A stretch of DNA of 43,531 bases, taken from assembly GCA_022511065.1 (NCBI GenBank), contig JAFLSG010000016.1, positions 1-43,531 of the forward strand, read 5' to 3'. Shown one piece after another: positions 31,899 to 41,100 of this stretch; the first letter of the stretch is position 1; each line of letters starts with the position of its first letter. The notes beneath the pieces were generated by a model. The model did no database searches. It saw nothing but the letters and a program-made list of their open reading frames with translations, and had not been told where the DNA came from. Made by a program: the position numbers and the translations under genes. The stretch comes from Prevotella sp. Lineage in GTDB: Bacteria > Bacteroidota > Bacteroidia > Bacteroidales > Bacteroidaceae.

Positions 31899-33377
31899 AT
31901 GGCAAAAGAACTTAAAGAACTAACGAAGAGGGCTGACAATTACAGCCAGTGGTACAACGACCTCGTGGTGAAGGCCGACTTGGCGGAGCAGTCCGCCGTG
32001 CGCGGATGCATGGTCATCAAGCCTTACGGCTACGCCATCTGGGAGAAGATGCAGCAGGAATTAGACAAGATGTTCAAGGAGACGGGTGCGCAGAATGCCT
32101 ATTTCCCCCTGCTGATACCGAAGTCATTCCTGTCGCGCGAGGCGGAGCACGTGGAAGGTTTCGCCAAGGAATGCGCCGTAGTAACGCACTATCGCCTCCG
32201 TGCAAAGGAGGACAAGAGCGGCGTGGAGGTAGATCCCTCCGCCAAGTTAGAGGAGGAACTGATTGTCCGCCCCACCTCAGAAACCATCATCTGGAACACC
32301 TATAAGAACTGGATTCACTCTTGGCGCGACCTGCCCCTGATGTGCAACCAGTGGTGTAACGTGATGCGCTGGGAGATGCGCACACGCCCCTTCCTGCGCA
32401 CTTCCGAGTTCCTTTGGCAGGAAGGCCACACGGCTCACGCCACCCGTGAAGAGGCGGAAGAGGAAGCACGGAAGATGCTCGGCGTGTATGCCAAGTTCGC
32501 GGAGGAATGGATGGCTGTGCCCGTGGTGCAGGGCGTGAAGAGCGAGACGGAGCGTTTCGCAGGTGCGCTCGACACCTATACCATCGAGGCCATGATGCAA
32601 GACGGCAAGGCATTGCAGAGCGGAACGAGTCATTTCCTCGGTCAGAACTTCGCCAAGGCATTCGACGTGACCTATCTCAACAAGGAGAACAAGCCCGAAT
32701 ACGTGTGGGCTACCTCATGGGGCGTGAGCACCCGCCTTATCGGTGCGCTCATCATGACGCACTCCGACGACAACGGATTGGTATTGCCTCCGAAGCTCGC
32801 CCCGATTCAGGTGGTTATCGTGCCTATCTCTAAGGGCGACGACCTCGTGCATATCACCGAGCGACTGACGCCGGTCATCGAGGAACTGCGTAAGGCTGGC
32901 ATCACCGTGAAATACGACGACAGCGACAACAAGCGCCCGGGCTTCAAGTTTGCCGACTACGAACTGAAGGGCGTTCCCGTGCGTTTGGTAATGGGTGCGC
33001 GCGACTTGGAGAACGGAACCATCGAGGTAATGCGCCGCGATACATTAGAAAAAGAGACGCGTCCCATCGATGGAATCGCCGAATACGTGGAGCAACTCTT
33101 GGAGGATATTCAGAAGAACATCTTCGAGAAAGCCCGCAAATACCGCGACGAGCGCATCTATGAGTGCGACAACTACGAGGAATTCAAGGAGCGTGTGAAG
33201 GACGGAGGCTTCTTCCTCTGCCACTGGGACGGCACTGCCGAGACGGAGGCGAAAATCAAGGAAGAGACCCAGGCGACCATCCGCTGCGTTCCGTTCGGCG
33301 TGGAACAGACACCTGGCACGGACATGGTGAGCGGGAAGCCGAGCAAGGCACGTGTCATCATCGCCCGCAGCTATTGA
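31899..33377 (+). CDS. proS: prolyl-tRNA synthetase, eukaryote/archaeal-like type
   Basis: It charges tRNA-Pro with proline. The 492-residue class II enzyme lacks the insertion (editing) domain of the long bacterial ProRS and has the C-terminal extension of the eukaryote/archaeal-like type, ending in ARSY. Motif 1 lies near [15 protein letters not shown], motif 2 in [20 protein letters not shown], and motif 3 in [19 protein letters not shown]. The anticodon-binding domain follows (about 290-390). Without the insertion domain, mischarged alanine would need a separate editing protein. It is monocistronic, ending at the terminator 33409-33440. Confidence 0.96.
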   Translation: MAKELKELTKRADNYSQWYNDLVVKADLAEQSAVRGCMVIKPYGYAIWEKMQQELDKMFKETGAQNAYFPLLIPKSFLSREAEHVEGFAKECAVVTHYRLRAKEDKSGVEVDPSAKLEEELIVRPTSETIIWNTYKNWIHSWRDLPLMCNQWCNVMRWEMRTRPFLRTSEFLWQEGHTAHATREEAEEEARKMLGVYAKFAEEWMAVPVVQGVKSETERFAGALDTYTIEAMMQDGKALQSGTSHFLGQNFAKAFDVTYLNKENKPEYVWATSWGVSTRLIGALIMTHSDDNGLVLPPKLAPIQVVIVPISKGDDLVHITERLTPVIEELRKAGITVKYDDSDNKRPGFKFADYELKGVPVRLVMGARDLENGTIEVMRRDTLEKETRPIDGIAEYVEQLLEDIQKNIFEKARKYRDERIYECDNYEEFKERVKDGGFFLCHWDGTAETEAKIKEETQATIRCVPFGVEQTPGTDMVSGKPSKARVIIARSY

Positions 33378-33408
33378 TGCAACAAGCGCAATAGCGTCAG
33401 GACACAAT

Positions 33409-33440
33409 AAAAAGGGAACCTTCTCAGGCTCCCTTTTTTT
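33409..33440 (+). terminator. intrinsic terminator of proS
   Basis: AAAAAGGGAaCC pairs with GGcTCCCTTTTT (one mismatch) around a short loop and runs into a tract of seven Ts. From here to 33620 lies A/T-rich sequence without a convincing gene, described separately. Confidence 0.85.
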
Positions 33441-33620
33441 CAACCATTCGCATAGCATTTCCAATTGAATGCAGTGCGAGTGGAGATTGAATTTTACTTA
33501 TCTCCCGATAAATAAGACTCTAATAATTAACCTTAATAATCTAATACCATGAAAAACACAATGCAAATATAAAAAGATTTATTCTCATTCTACGCAAAAA
33601 CACCCGCAATGCGGACATAT
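33441..33620. other. A/T-rich intergenic stretch with a gene-leader-like remnant
   Basis: The segment around 33525-33570 reads like a Bacteroidota 5' leader (TTAACCTTAATAATC followed by TAATACC and ATGAAAAACACA), but the frame stops after seven codons (MKNTMQI). A weak hairpin at 33604-33614 (CCGC-AAT-GCGG), followed on the minus strand by GTGTTTTT, may terminate the DUF3256 transcript. I find no other feature. Confidence 0.35.
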
Positions 33621-34115
33621 TTAACGTTTATTCAGTACATCACTATCCCATTTAAGAATATTTTCAAATTTCAATGCTTTCAAGCGCTTTCGGGTGACAG
33701 CGGTCATCGGCGGCGTTTGGGAGAGCAATTTCCAGTCGGGCGTAAAGTACCGCACGCTGCTCTCACCATAGAGGGAATCGACCAAGAAGGTCTCCACAAA
33801 CACAATCACTTGACTGACCGTGTCTATTGGCTCCTGCAATGCCTCGAGCAGCATATCTATGCGCAACGCGCTGTTCATACGGATGGACAGGCTGTCATCC
33901 GTGAGTGCCGTCATCTCGGAAGTGCCGCCAAACTGGTTCTTCACCTCTGCCTTCATGTTGGAATCGAGGAAGTCGATGAAATCCAAGCGGTTGTTCTGGG
34001 AAAGGTAAGGCATCAGCGAGTCGGGCATTTCGCGGAATAAGTCACGGATAGTCTGCTGTGCGCTCATTCCGCTCACACAAGCCGCCAATGCGATGAAAAA
34101 CAACAATCGTTTCAT
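33621..34115 (-). CDS. DUF3256 family secreted protein
   Basis: A 164-residue protein with a signal peptide (MKRLLFFIALAACVSGMSA, cleavage before QQ). The mature part resembles Bacteroidota family DUF3256: an opening IRDLFREMPDSLMPYLSQNN and the segment DFLDSNMKAEVKNQFGG with SEMTALTDD. No catalytic or metal motif is visible. It should be periplasmic. It starts 30 bases after rsmE and is the last gene of the seven-gene ileS operon; the same rsmE-DUF3256 pairing is, to my recollection, found in other Bacteroidales. Function unknown. Confidence 0.82.
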   Translation of the reverse strand: MKRLLFFIALAACVSGMSAQQTIRDLFREMPDSLMPYLSQNNRLDFIDFLDSNMKAEVKNQFGGTSEMTALTDDSLSIRMNSALRIDMLLEALQEPIDTVSQVIVFVETFLVDSLYGESSVRYFTPDWKLLSQTPPMTAVTRKRLKALKFENILKWDSDVLNKR

Positions 34116-34145
34116 GATCTGTATCTGCTTATATGCACATATTCG

Positions 34146-34865
34146 TTATTGTTGTGAGAGCTGCATCATCATGACGGCCGATAATCCCGCCGTCTCCGTG
34201 CGCAACCGACTGTCGCCGAGATGCACGGACTGATAGCCTGCCGCCATTGCAGCCTTCACTTCCTCCACGGTAAAATCCCCTTCCGGACCGATGAGCACTG
34301 TGGCATCCGCATCGTCCGACGGCTTCCGCAGTTCATCGAAAAGGCTCGTGCGGGGTATCTCGTCGTGACAATGGGCGATGTATTTCCTGCCTGTACGGGG
34401 CATTTCCAAGAACTTCTTGACCGGCATCATCTCATTGACTACGGGCTTCCACGCCTTATGGCTCTGCTTGACCGCCGAGATGACAATCTTTTCCAAACGG
34501 GGAATCTTCATCAACCGACGCTCAGATGCCTTGCATAACAGGAAGGAAATCTCATCCACGCCAATCTCCGTAATCTTCTCTGCCATCCATTCCATACGAT
34601 CCATCAGCTTTGTCGGCGCAATCGCCAAATGCAGATGACCGCGCCACTGACGCTGCTGCGGAAGAGATTCAAGTATCTCATAATAGCAATGATGCGTGGC
34701 GGCAATGGTTACCTGCGCACGGTAGTAGTTGCCTGCACCGTCCATCAGGAACATCTCGTCACCGCCTTTCAGTCGAAGCACGCGCATGGCGTGCATCGCC
34801 TCGTCGGGCGGAAGCTCGTTCTGCACGGCAGCATCAGGTACATAGAAATATCTCGCCTCTTTCAT
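34146..34865 (-). CDS. rsmE: 16S rRNA m3U1498 methyltransferase
   Basis: It methylates N3 of U1498 in 16S rRNA at the decoding site. The 239-residue SPOUT protein has the N-terminal PUA-like domain (HAMRVLRLKGGDEMFLMDG) and the knotted C-terminal domain. The latter carries the RsmE motifs KLMDRMEWMAEKITEIGVDEI, the SAM-binding LIGPEGDFTVEEV and the final LGDSRLRTETAGLSAV. Length and motifs match the family. It starts seven bases after the MFS transporter stop and belongs to the ileS operon. Confidence 0.95.
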   Translation of the reverse strand: MKEARYFYVPDAAVQNELPPDEAMHAMRVLRLKGGDEMFLMDGAGNYYRAQVTIAATHHCYYEILESLPQQRQWRGHLHLAIAPTKLMDRMEWMAEKITEIGVDEISFLLCKASERRLMKIPRLEKIVISAVKQSHKAWKPVVNEMMPVKKFLEMPRTGRKYIAHCHDEIPRTSLFDELRKPSDDADATVLIGPEGDFTVEEVKAAMAAGYQSVHLGDSRLRTETAGLSAVMMMQLSQQ

Positions 34866-34872
34866 TGCAGCC

Positions 34873-36147
34873 TTATGCTTTCACATCTTCTTTCTTGGGA
34901 CGGAACACAATGGCAAAGACAACACCCACCACAAAGGCATAGGCGGCGAAGATTGTCCACGTGGTTCCCCAGTCGCCCACCGTGTAAATGCGGCCTTCGA
35001 CCTCCGTCTGCGTGGTGAACAGATTGACCACTTGCTGTGCAGCCAATGAGCCTATCGTCGCACCGATACCATTAGTCATCAGGATGAAAAGTCCCTGCGC
35101 ACTTGAGCGGATGCTCGGGTCTGTCGCCTTATCCACGTAAAGTGAGCCGGAAATATTGAAGAAGTCGAATGCCATTCCGTAGATAATCATCGACAAGACA
35201 AAGAGCCAGACACCAGAACCAGGGTTGCCCAATCCGAGGAAACCAAAGCGGAGCACCCATGCCATCATCGCAATCAGCATCACTTGCTTGATGCCGTAGC
35301 GCTTCATGAAGAAGGGAATAAGGAGGATGCAGCAGGTCTCACTGATCTGGGAGAGCGAATAGAGAATCGTAGCGTGCTCAACACCAAAGGCGCCCACGTA
35401 CTCCGACATCGTCTCAAAGCTCTGAATGTAAGGCGTTGCAAAGCCATTGGTGATTTGCAGACTGGCGCCCAACAAGGCGGAGAAGATGAAGAACACCGCC
35501 ATCTCCTTGCGTTTGAACAAGGCAAACGCCTGCAATCCGAAGGTCTCGCTGAGCGATTTCTTGCCGCCGGTATTCGTAACCGGGCAGGAAGGTAGCGTAA
35601 AACTGTAAAGGAACAGAATGATACTCAGCACACCCGACGTTACAAACTGACACTCTGTCTGGTTAAAGCCCGTCAAATCCACGAACCACATGGCACAGAT
35701 GAAGCCGATAGTTCCGAAGATACGAATGGGCGGAAACTCCTTCACCGTGTCCATGTTCGCCTTGGTCAATGCGGTATAGGCAACGGAATTGGTAAGTGCT
35801 AACGTCGGCATATAGAACGCCACGCTGACGGAATAAAGCGAGAACAGTATGCCATACTGCGCATCTGCTCCCATTGAGTGACCGTACCATGCACTCGCCA
35901 ACATAAAAAGACCTGCCACAAGATGGCATAGTCCAGTAAGGCGCTGCGCGGGAATCCAACGGTCGGCAACGATACCCATCAGTGCGGGCATGAAGATAGA
36001 GACGATACCTTGCATGGCAAAGAAGCTCCCGATATGGACGCCCATGCCGATATTGCCCAGATAAACGCCCATACAGGTGAGATAAGCACCCCAAACCGCG
36101 AACTCCAAGAAGTTCATCAGGGCAAGACGGGTTTTCAGATTCATCAT
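34873..36147 (-). CDS. MFS nucleoside:H+ symporter (NHS family)
   Basis: Predicted inner-membrane importer of nucleosides, like Escherichia coli NupG and XapB. The 424-residue protein has 12 hydrophobic segments and the NHS-family opening MNLKTRLALMNFLEFAVWGA. Other conserved regions are GIVADRWIPAQRL between helices 2 and 3, EFPPIRIFGTIGF before helix 5, and YGMAFDFFNISGSLYVD in the C-terminal half. Substrate preference cannot be told. Its start ATGATGA overlaps the DUF4296 stop, so translation is coupled; the second ATG (36144) is equally possible. A salvage role would fit cdd elsewhere in the window. Confidence 0.92.
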   Translation of the reverse strand: MMNLKTRLALMNFLEFAVWGAYLTCMGVYLGNIGMGVHIGSFFAMQGIVSIFMPALMGIVADRWIPAQRLTGLCHLVAGLFMLASAWYGHSMGADAQYGILFSLYSVSVAFYMPTLALTNSVAYTALTKANMDTVKEFPPIRIFGTIGFICAMWFVDLTGFNQTECQFVTSGVLSIILFLYSFTLPSCPVTNTGGKKSLSETFGLQAFALFKRKEMAVFFIFSALLGASLQITNGFATPYIQSFETMSEYVGAFGVEHATILYSLSQISETCCILLIPFFMKRYGIKQVMLIAMMAWVLRFGFLGLGNPGSGVWLFVLSMIIYGMAFDFFNISGSLYVDKATDPSIRSSAQGLFILMTNGIGATIGSLAAQQVVNLFTTQTEVEGRIYTVGDWGTTWTIFAAYAFVVGVVFAIVFRPKKEDVKA

Positions 36148-37112
36148 AATTTACTATGTGTTATTGGTTTAACTTCTTTCAGTTCCCTCGGCTCTTTCAT
36201 CGGTTGCATGGGGCGTTCCCCAAGCCTGCGCCGATGCGGACGCTCCAGAGAGTCGGGCTGCTGCACTGAATCGGACACTGCATCCAACTTCGCTTTTTCG
36301 GCAGCAATGCTATCGGCCTTCATCACTTCCTGACGTTCCGCCTCTGTCTGATGGAAACGAATCAGGTGTATCTGATCGAGGAACAACAGGCACAAATCAC
36401 CGGCATTGTCGTTCTGCTGCGGCTTTCCCATATAGAAGAAACCGCGTATCTCCTTCACCTTTTGGTCGATGGAGGCGAATTCCAACCGCGTAGTGCCCGA
36501 GGTGGATATCGAAGTGTTACGGGAAACGACCGTGTCGTTGGCATAAGTGATGGCGAGATAAACCGTTGCACTTCTGCTTCCGCTCTTCATCAGGTAGTCA
36601 GACTTGAACGTAAGCAGGAAGCGGTCGCCCTTATGATAGGTGGTATCGCCCTTCTGGGAGAACTGAATCACGTTTCCAACAGCGAGGGGCATGAGCATCA
36701 TCCGTCGGTCACCCTCCCATATATCGGCGGTATCTCCCGTCAGTGTGGTGGCGGTGAAACGCTCCACTTCGCCGCTTGACGCGCCTAATTCCATCGCCTT
36801 GTCGCCTAAACGATCCTGCACACGGGTATAAATATCCACGAATTTGTCCGCGCGCGTATAGTAATAGACCAAAGATGAGTCAAACTCCGCCCTCGTCACA
36901 CCATGTTTTTTCAGCACGGCATTCAAATACAACTGCTTTTGATAATCGCGCTCGTTATCCACCATCGATATCATTCCCTGACCGACATGATAGTCGTAGA
37001 GGATATCCTCCATCTCGTCCGGCTGGATATACCGGCTCGGCACACGGGGCTTGCATGCCGTCAGCAGCAACATCCCCATGATAATAACCCAGCCGATTCT
37101 CCGATGCCTCAT
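36144..37112 (-). CDS. DUF4296 lipoprotein
   Basis: A 322-residue predicted lipoprotein with lipobox LTAC (Cys20). The DUF4296 domain covers about residues 25-115 (YIQPDEMEDILYDYHVGQGM, then KHGVTRAEFDSSLVYYYTRADKF). A beta-rich middle follows (about 125-260) and the C-terminal tail is charged and probably disordered (RPHRRRLGERPMQPMKEPRE). It overlaps lspA by ATGA at its start and the MFS gene at its end. Being encoded next to the lipoprotein signal peptidase that should process it is a conserved Bacteroidales arrangement as far as I know. Function unknown. Confidence 0.88.
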   Translation of the reverse strand: MRHRRIGWVIIMGMLLLTACKPRVPSRYIQPDEMEDILYDYHVGQGMISMVDNERDYQKQLYLNAVLKKHGVTRAEFDSSLVYYYTRADKFVDIYTRVQDRLGDKAMELGASSGEVERFTATTLTGDTADIWEGDRRMMLMPLAVGNVIQFSQKGDTTYHKGDRFLLTFKSDYLMKSGSRSATVYLAITYANDTVVSRNTSISTSGTTRLEFASIDQKVKEIRGFFYMGKPQQNDNAGDLCLLFLDQIHLIRFHQTEAERQEVMKADSIAAEKAKLDAVSDSVQQPDSLERPHRRRLGERPMQPMKEPRELKEVKPITHSKL

Positions 37113-37765
37113 GGTTCTGCCTCCTCCGATTGATTGGTCTTGCTAAATGAGATATGGCAGATTTCCTCGCGATAGAAAAGGAAAAGGAGAACGATGCTCA
37201 CACTGATGCACGCATCAGCAAAGTTGAACACGGGACTGAAGAATACGAAATGGTCGCCACCTACAAAGGGAATCCAATCCGGCCAGTTGCTCTCTATCAG
37301 AGGAAAGTAGAACATATCCACCACCTTGCCCATCAAGAACGGAGCATAGCCTGTGCCGAAAGGCACAAAATAAGAGAGGTAATAGGGAGAGGATTCGTTG
37401 AATATCAGCCCGTAGAACAGGCAATCTATCAGGTTTCCCGTAGCCCCTGCAAACACGAGGGCAAGGCAAACGATGTAGCCTGTCCGCGCCTGCTTCCGCA
37501 CTTCGAGCCAGATATAATAGCCCAAGGCGGTGATGGCGGCAATGCGGAAAAGCGACAGCAACAACTTGCTGCCTATCTGCATACCGAAAGCCATACCCAT
37601 GTTCTCGATGAAAGTGATGTAAAACCAATCGAACACATGGATGCTTTCGTGCAGCATCAACGAGGTCTTCACCCAAATCTTGATGGCTTGGTCTATCAAG
37701 AGGACAGCGACGACTATCAATATCGCCAACTGTCCCTGGGTAAGCCAACTTCTCTTTTGCGTCAC
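37109..37765 (-). CDS. lspA: lipoprotein signal peptidase (signal peptidase II)
   Basis: It cleaves signal peptides of prolipoproteins just before the lipidated cysteine, in the inner membrane. The 218-residue protein is longer than the roughly 165-residue proteobacterial enzyme because of extra sequence between helices 3 and 4, as in other Bacteroidota. The two catalytic aspartates lie in GATGNLID and FNFADACIS; four membrane helices are visible. The start is GTG at 37765, directly abutting the TAA stop of the dksA-like gene with no base between. Its stop overlaps the DUF4296 gene by ATGA. Several lipoproteins in the window are its expected substrates. Confidence 0.95.
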   Translation of the reverse strand: MTQKRSWLTQGQLAILIVVAVLLIDQAIKIWVKTSLMLHESIHVFDWFYITFIENMGMAFGMQIGSKLLLSLFRIAAITALGYYIWLEVRKQARTGYIVCLALVFAGATGNLIDCLFYGLIFNESSPYYLSYFVPFGTGYAPFLMGKVVDMFYFPLIESNWPDWIPFVGGDHFVFFSPVFNFADACISVSIVLLFLFYREEICHISFSKTNQSEEAEP

Positions 37766-38152
37766 TTATTTCTTCTTGTTTTGGTTCATTTTAGACTCCA
37801 CACTCAGCGTGGCATGCGGCACGGCACGCAAACGCTCCTTCGGAATAAGCTTGCCCGTGATGCGGTCAATGCCGTAAGTCTTGTTCTCAATGCGCACCAA
37901 TGCGGCCTTCAGACCTTGAATGAACTTCTGCTGACGGGCAGCCATCGAAATCAACTCTTCCTTTGACTGGGTGGTACTACCCTCCTCCAATGCCTTATAG
38001 GTGGGTGATGTGTCATCCACATCATTGCTGTCTTGGTTAGTCAGCACCCGCATCATCTGGTCATAGTCGCGCTTGGCTAATGCCATCTTCTCGTTGATGA
38101 TTTGACGGAACTCTTCCAGTTCTTCGTCATTGTAGCGTGTTTTCTCTTCCAT
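37766..38152 (-). CDS. TraR/DksA-family protein without cysteines
   Basis: A 128-residue protein of the DksA/TraR family, which bind in the secondary channel of RNA polymerase and tune promoter activity, including rRNA promoters. The N-terminal coiled coil (about 5-40 and 60-90) and the globular segment ITGKLIPKERLRAVPHAT are clear. The C-terminal zinc finger, normally CxxC...CxxC, has no cysteine at all here (the first position is Asp96 in YGIDRITG). Zinc-independent DksA proteins are known in other phyla, and Bacteroidota members usually keep few cysteines. It lies 22 bases after ileS and abuts lspA. A role in RNA polymerase control is inferred from the family. Confidence 0.88.
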   Translation of the reverse strand: MEEKTRYNDEELEEFRQIINEKMALAKRDYDQMMRVLTNQDSNDVDDTSPTYKALEEGSTTQSKEELISMAARQQKFIQGLKAALVRIENKTYGIDRITGKLIPKERLRAVPHATLSVESKMNQNKKK

Positions 38153-38174
38153 CGTAAATAGAGTTTTTAAGTTT

Positions 38175-41100
38175 TTAATTTGTCTTGGTAACTTTAATAT
38201 TTAACTTGAAATCATCGAAATCAACTTCCTGACCGTCATTGTCTTCCAGCACGACATTATCTGCCAGCACCTGAGACTTGAGATAGTCGGCAAAACCCTC
38301 AAGGGCTTTTCTTACTTCCTCGTTCGGGGTTACGGCAACGCAGATTCTATCCGTAATCTCAAAACCACTTTCCTTACGGATGTTCTGGATGCGGTTAATC
38401 AGTTCGCGTGCCATTCCCTCGTTCTTCAGCTCCTCAGTCAGTTCCACTTCAAGTGCAACGGTCAGATTGCCCTCGTTGGCAACCAACCAGCCGGGGATGT
38501 CCTCGCTGATGATTTCCACATCTTCTGCCAAGACTTCCGCCTCAGTGTCTTCTGCCATTACAAGCAACTTGCCTTCCGTTTCCAACTGGGCAATCTTCTC
38601 CTGACTCAGCTCTGCAACTGCTGCTGCAACGCTCTTCATCAGTTTACCGAACTTCTTACCCATCGTGCGGAAGTTGCACTTCACTTTCTTCACCAATACG
38701 CCGGAGCCCTCTACGAACTTCAGTTCTTTCACGTTCACCTCGTTCATAATCAGGTCTTTCACCGCCTCGATATGACGCTTTTGCGTTTCATCCACGGCAG
38801 GAATCATAATCGACTGCAGCGGTTGGCGCACCTTAATATTTACCTTGCGACGGAGAGCAAGCACCATCGAAGTAATCTTCTGTGCCATCTCCATGCGTGC
38901 CTCCAAATCCTTGTCTATCTGACTTTCATCCGCTACGGGGAATTTATCAAGGTGTACGGAGTCAAGCGCACCACCGAGGTCTTTATAAAGTTGCTCGGCA
39001 TAGAACGGCGCAAACGGTGCAATCAACTTGGAAACCGTCAGCAGACAGGTATAGAGCGTCTGATAAGCAGAGAGTTTATCCTCGCTCATCTCCTTGCCCC
39101 AGAAGCGTTTGCGGTTCAGTCGGACAAACCAGTTAGAGAGGTCATCGTTCACAAAATTATCTATCAGGCGGCCTGCTCGCGTCGGGTCATAATTCTCAAG
39201 TTCTGCCTCCACACCCTTTATCAGCGTGTTCAGGCAAGAGAGAATCCATCGGTCAATCTCTGGGCGCTTCTCGTGAGCCACCTGTGCCACGCTCGGGTCA
39301 AAACCATCCACATTGGCATAGAGTGCGAAGAATGAGTACGTATTATATAAGGTGCCGAAGAATTTACGGCGCACCTCATCAACACCCTCCGGGTCGAACT
39401 TCTTATTGTCCCACGGCTCCGAGTTTGCCAACAAATAGAAGCGGACAGAATCACTGCCATACTTCTCAATCATCTCAAAGGGATTTATCACATTACCCAA
39501 ATGCTTTGACATCTTGTTGCCCTTTGCATCGAGCACGAGACCCGATGAAATCACGTTTTTGAACGCTACGGAGTCAAAAATCATTGTGGCGATGGCGTGG
39601 AGCGTAAAGAACCAACCACGCGTCTGATCCACACCCTCATTGATGAAGTCGGCGGGGAAAGCGAGGTTCTTGTCTATCGCATCCTTATTCTCAAACGGAT
39701 AGTGTACCTGCGCATAAGGCATCGAACCAGAATCGAACCACACGTCAATCAAGTCCGTCTCACGCTTCATCGGCTTTCCGCTCTCGCTGACAAGCACGAT
39801 GTTATCCACATACGGGCGATGGAGGTCAATCTTATCATAGTTCTCCTGCGACCAGTCGCAAGGCGTGAAACCATTGTCCTTCAGCGGATTGCTTGCCATA
39901 AAACCAGCCTTCACGGATTTCTCAATCTCGTTGTAAAGTTCCTCTACGCTGCCGATGCAGATTTCCTTACCGTCCTCATCGCGCCAGATGGGCAGCGGGG
40001 TACCCCAGAATCGGGAACGCGAGAGATTCCAGTCATTCAGGTTCTCAAGCCAGTTGCCAAAACGACCCGTGCCCGTGGATTCAGGTTGCCAGTTGATGGT
40101 CTTGTTCAACTCAAACATCCGCTCTTTCTTTGCTGTGCTGCGGATAAACCACGAATCGAGCGGATAGTAAAGCACGGGCTTGTCCGTGCGCCAGCAGTGA
40201 GGATAGTTATGCACGTGCTTCTCAATCTTGAGAGCCGTACCTTCCTGCTTCATCTCCATGCAGAGCACGATGTTCAGGTCTTCTGCCTTCTGAGCAGCCT
40301 GCTCATCATACTTTCCGTCCTTGTTGAACTCGGGGGCGTATGCGTTCTTCACATAATCACCCTCGTGAGTAGAATAAGATGCCTTGTTAATGCAATAACC
40401 AGTAAAGTTATCGTCAAGATCAGCCATCTTATAATACTTACCCTGCAAGTCCACCATCGGGCGGGTCTCACCTTTCTTATTTATAAGGAAGAGTGCCGGG
40501 ATATGAGCATCCTTTGCCACCTTCGCGTCGTCTGCTCCGAACGTGGGGGCAATGTGTACGATACCCGTTCCGTCTTCCGTGGTCACGTAGTCACCAGGTA
40601 TCACGCGGAAAGCCTCGCTTTCCATCTCCACGAACCTGTCCTTTCCGTTTTCGCCCGTGAACACTTTCTCTGGATGCGCCTCGGCGTAAGCCTTCACATA
40701 GTCGGCGGCATTGTCGTCAAGCTTTGCTGACGGTTTCACCCACGGCATCAGTTGCTGATATTTGAAGCCAACGAGTTCTTCGCCTGTATATTCACCAATC
40801 ACCTTGTAGGGAATCACCTTGTCGCCCGGCTTGTAGTCCTCCAGCGGAATGTCCTTGCCCTCTGGCTTCAGATAGGCAGCCAGGCGGCTCTCGGCGAGGA
40901 TGACCGTAATCTTCTCGCCGTTGTAGGGATTGTAGGTCTGCACAGCAACATATTGTATCTTCGGACCTACGCAGAGCGCGGTGTTAGAGGGCAATGTCCA
41001 CGGTGTCGTCGTCCAGGCTGCGAAGTAGGGAGTGCCCCACGCCGCCCATTCCGGCTTCGGATTCGTCACCTTGAAGAGTGCCGTCGCCGTGGTATCCTTC

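Noticed and set aside
39597..40730. 377-codon open frame on the plus strand inside ileS
   Set aside because: It is antisense to a fully conserved IleRS; long opposite-strand frames are common at this GC content, and it matches no family I know.
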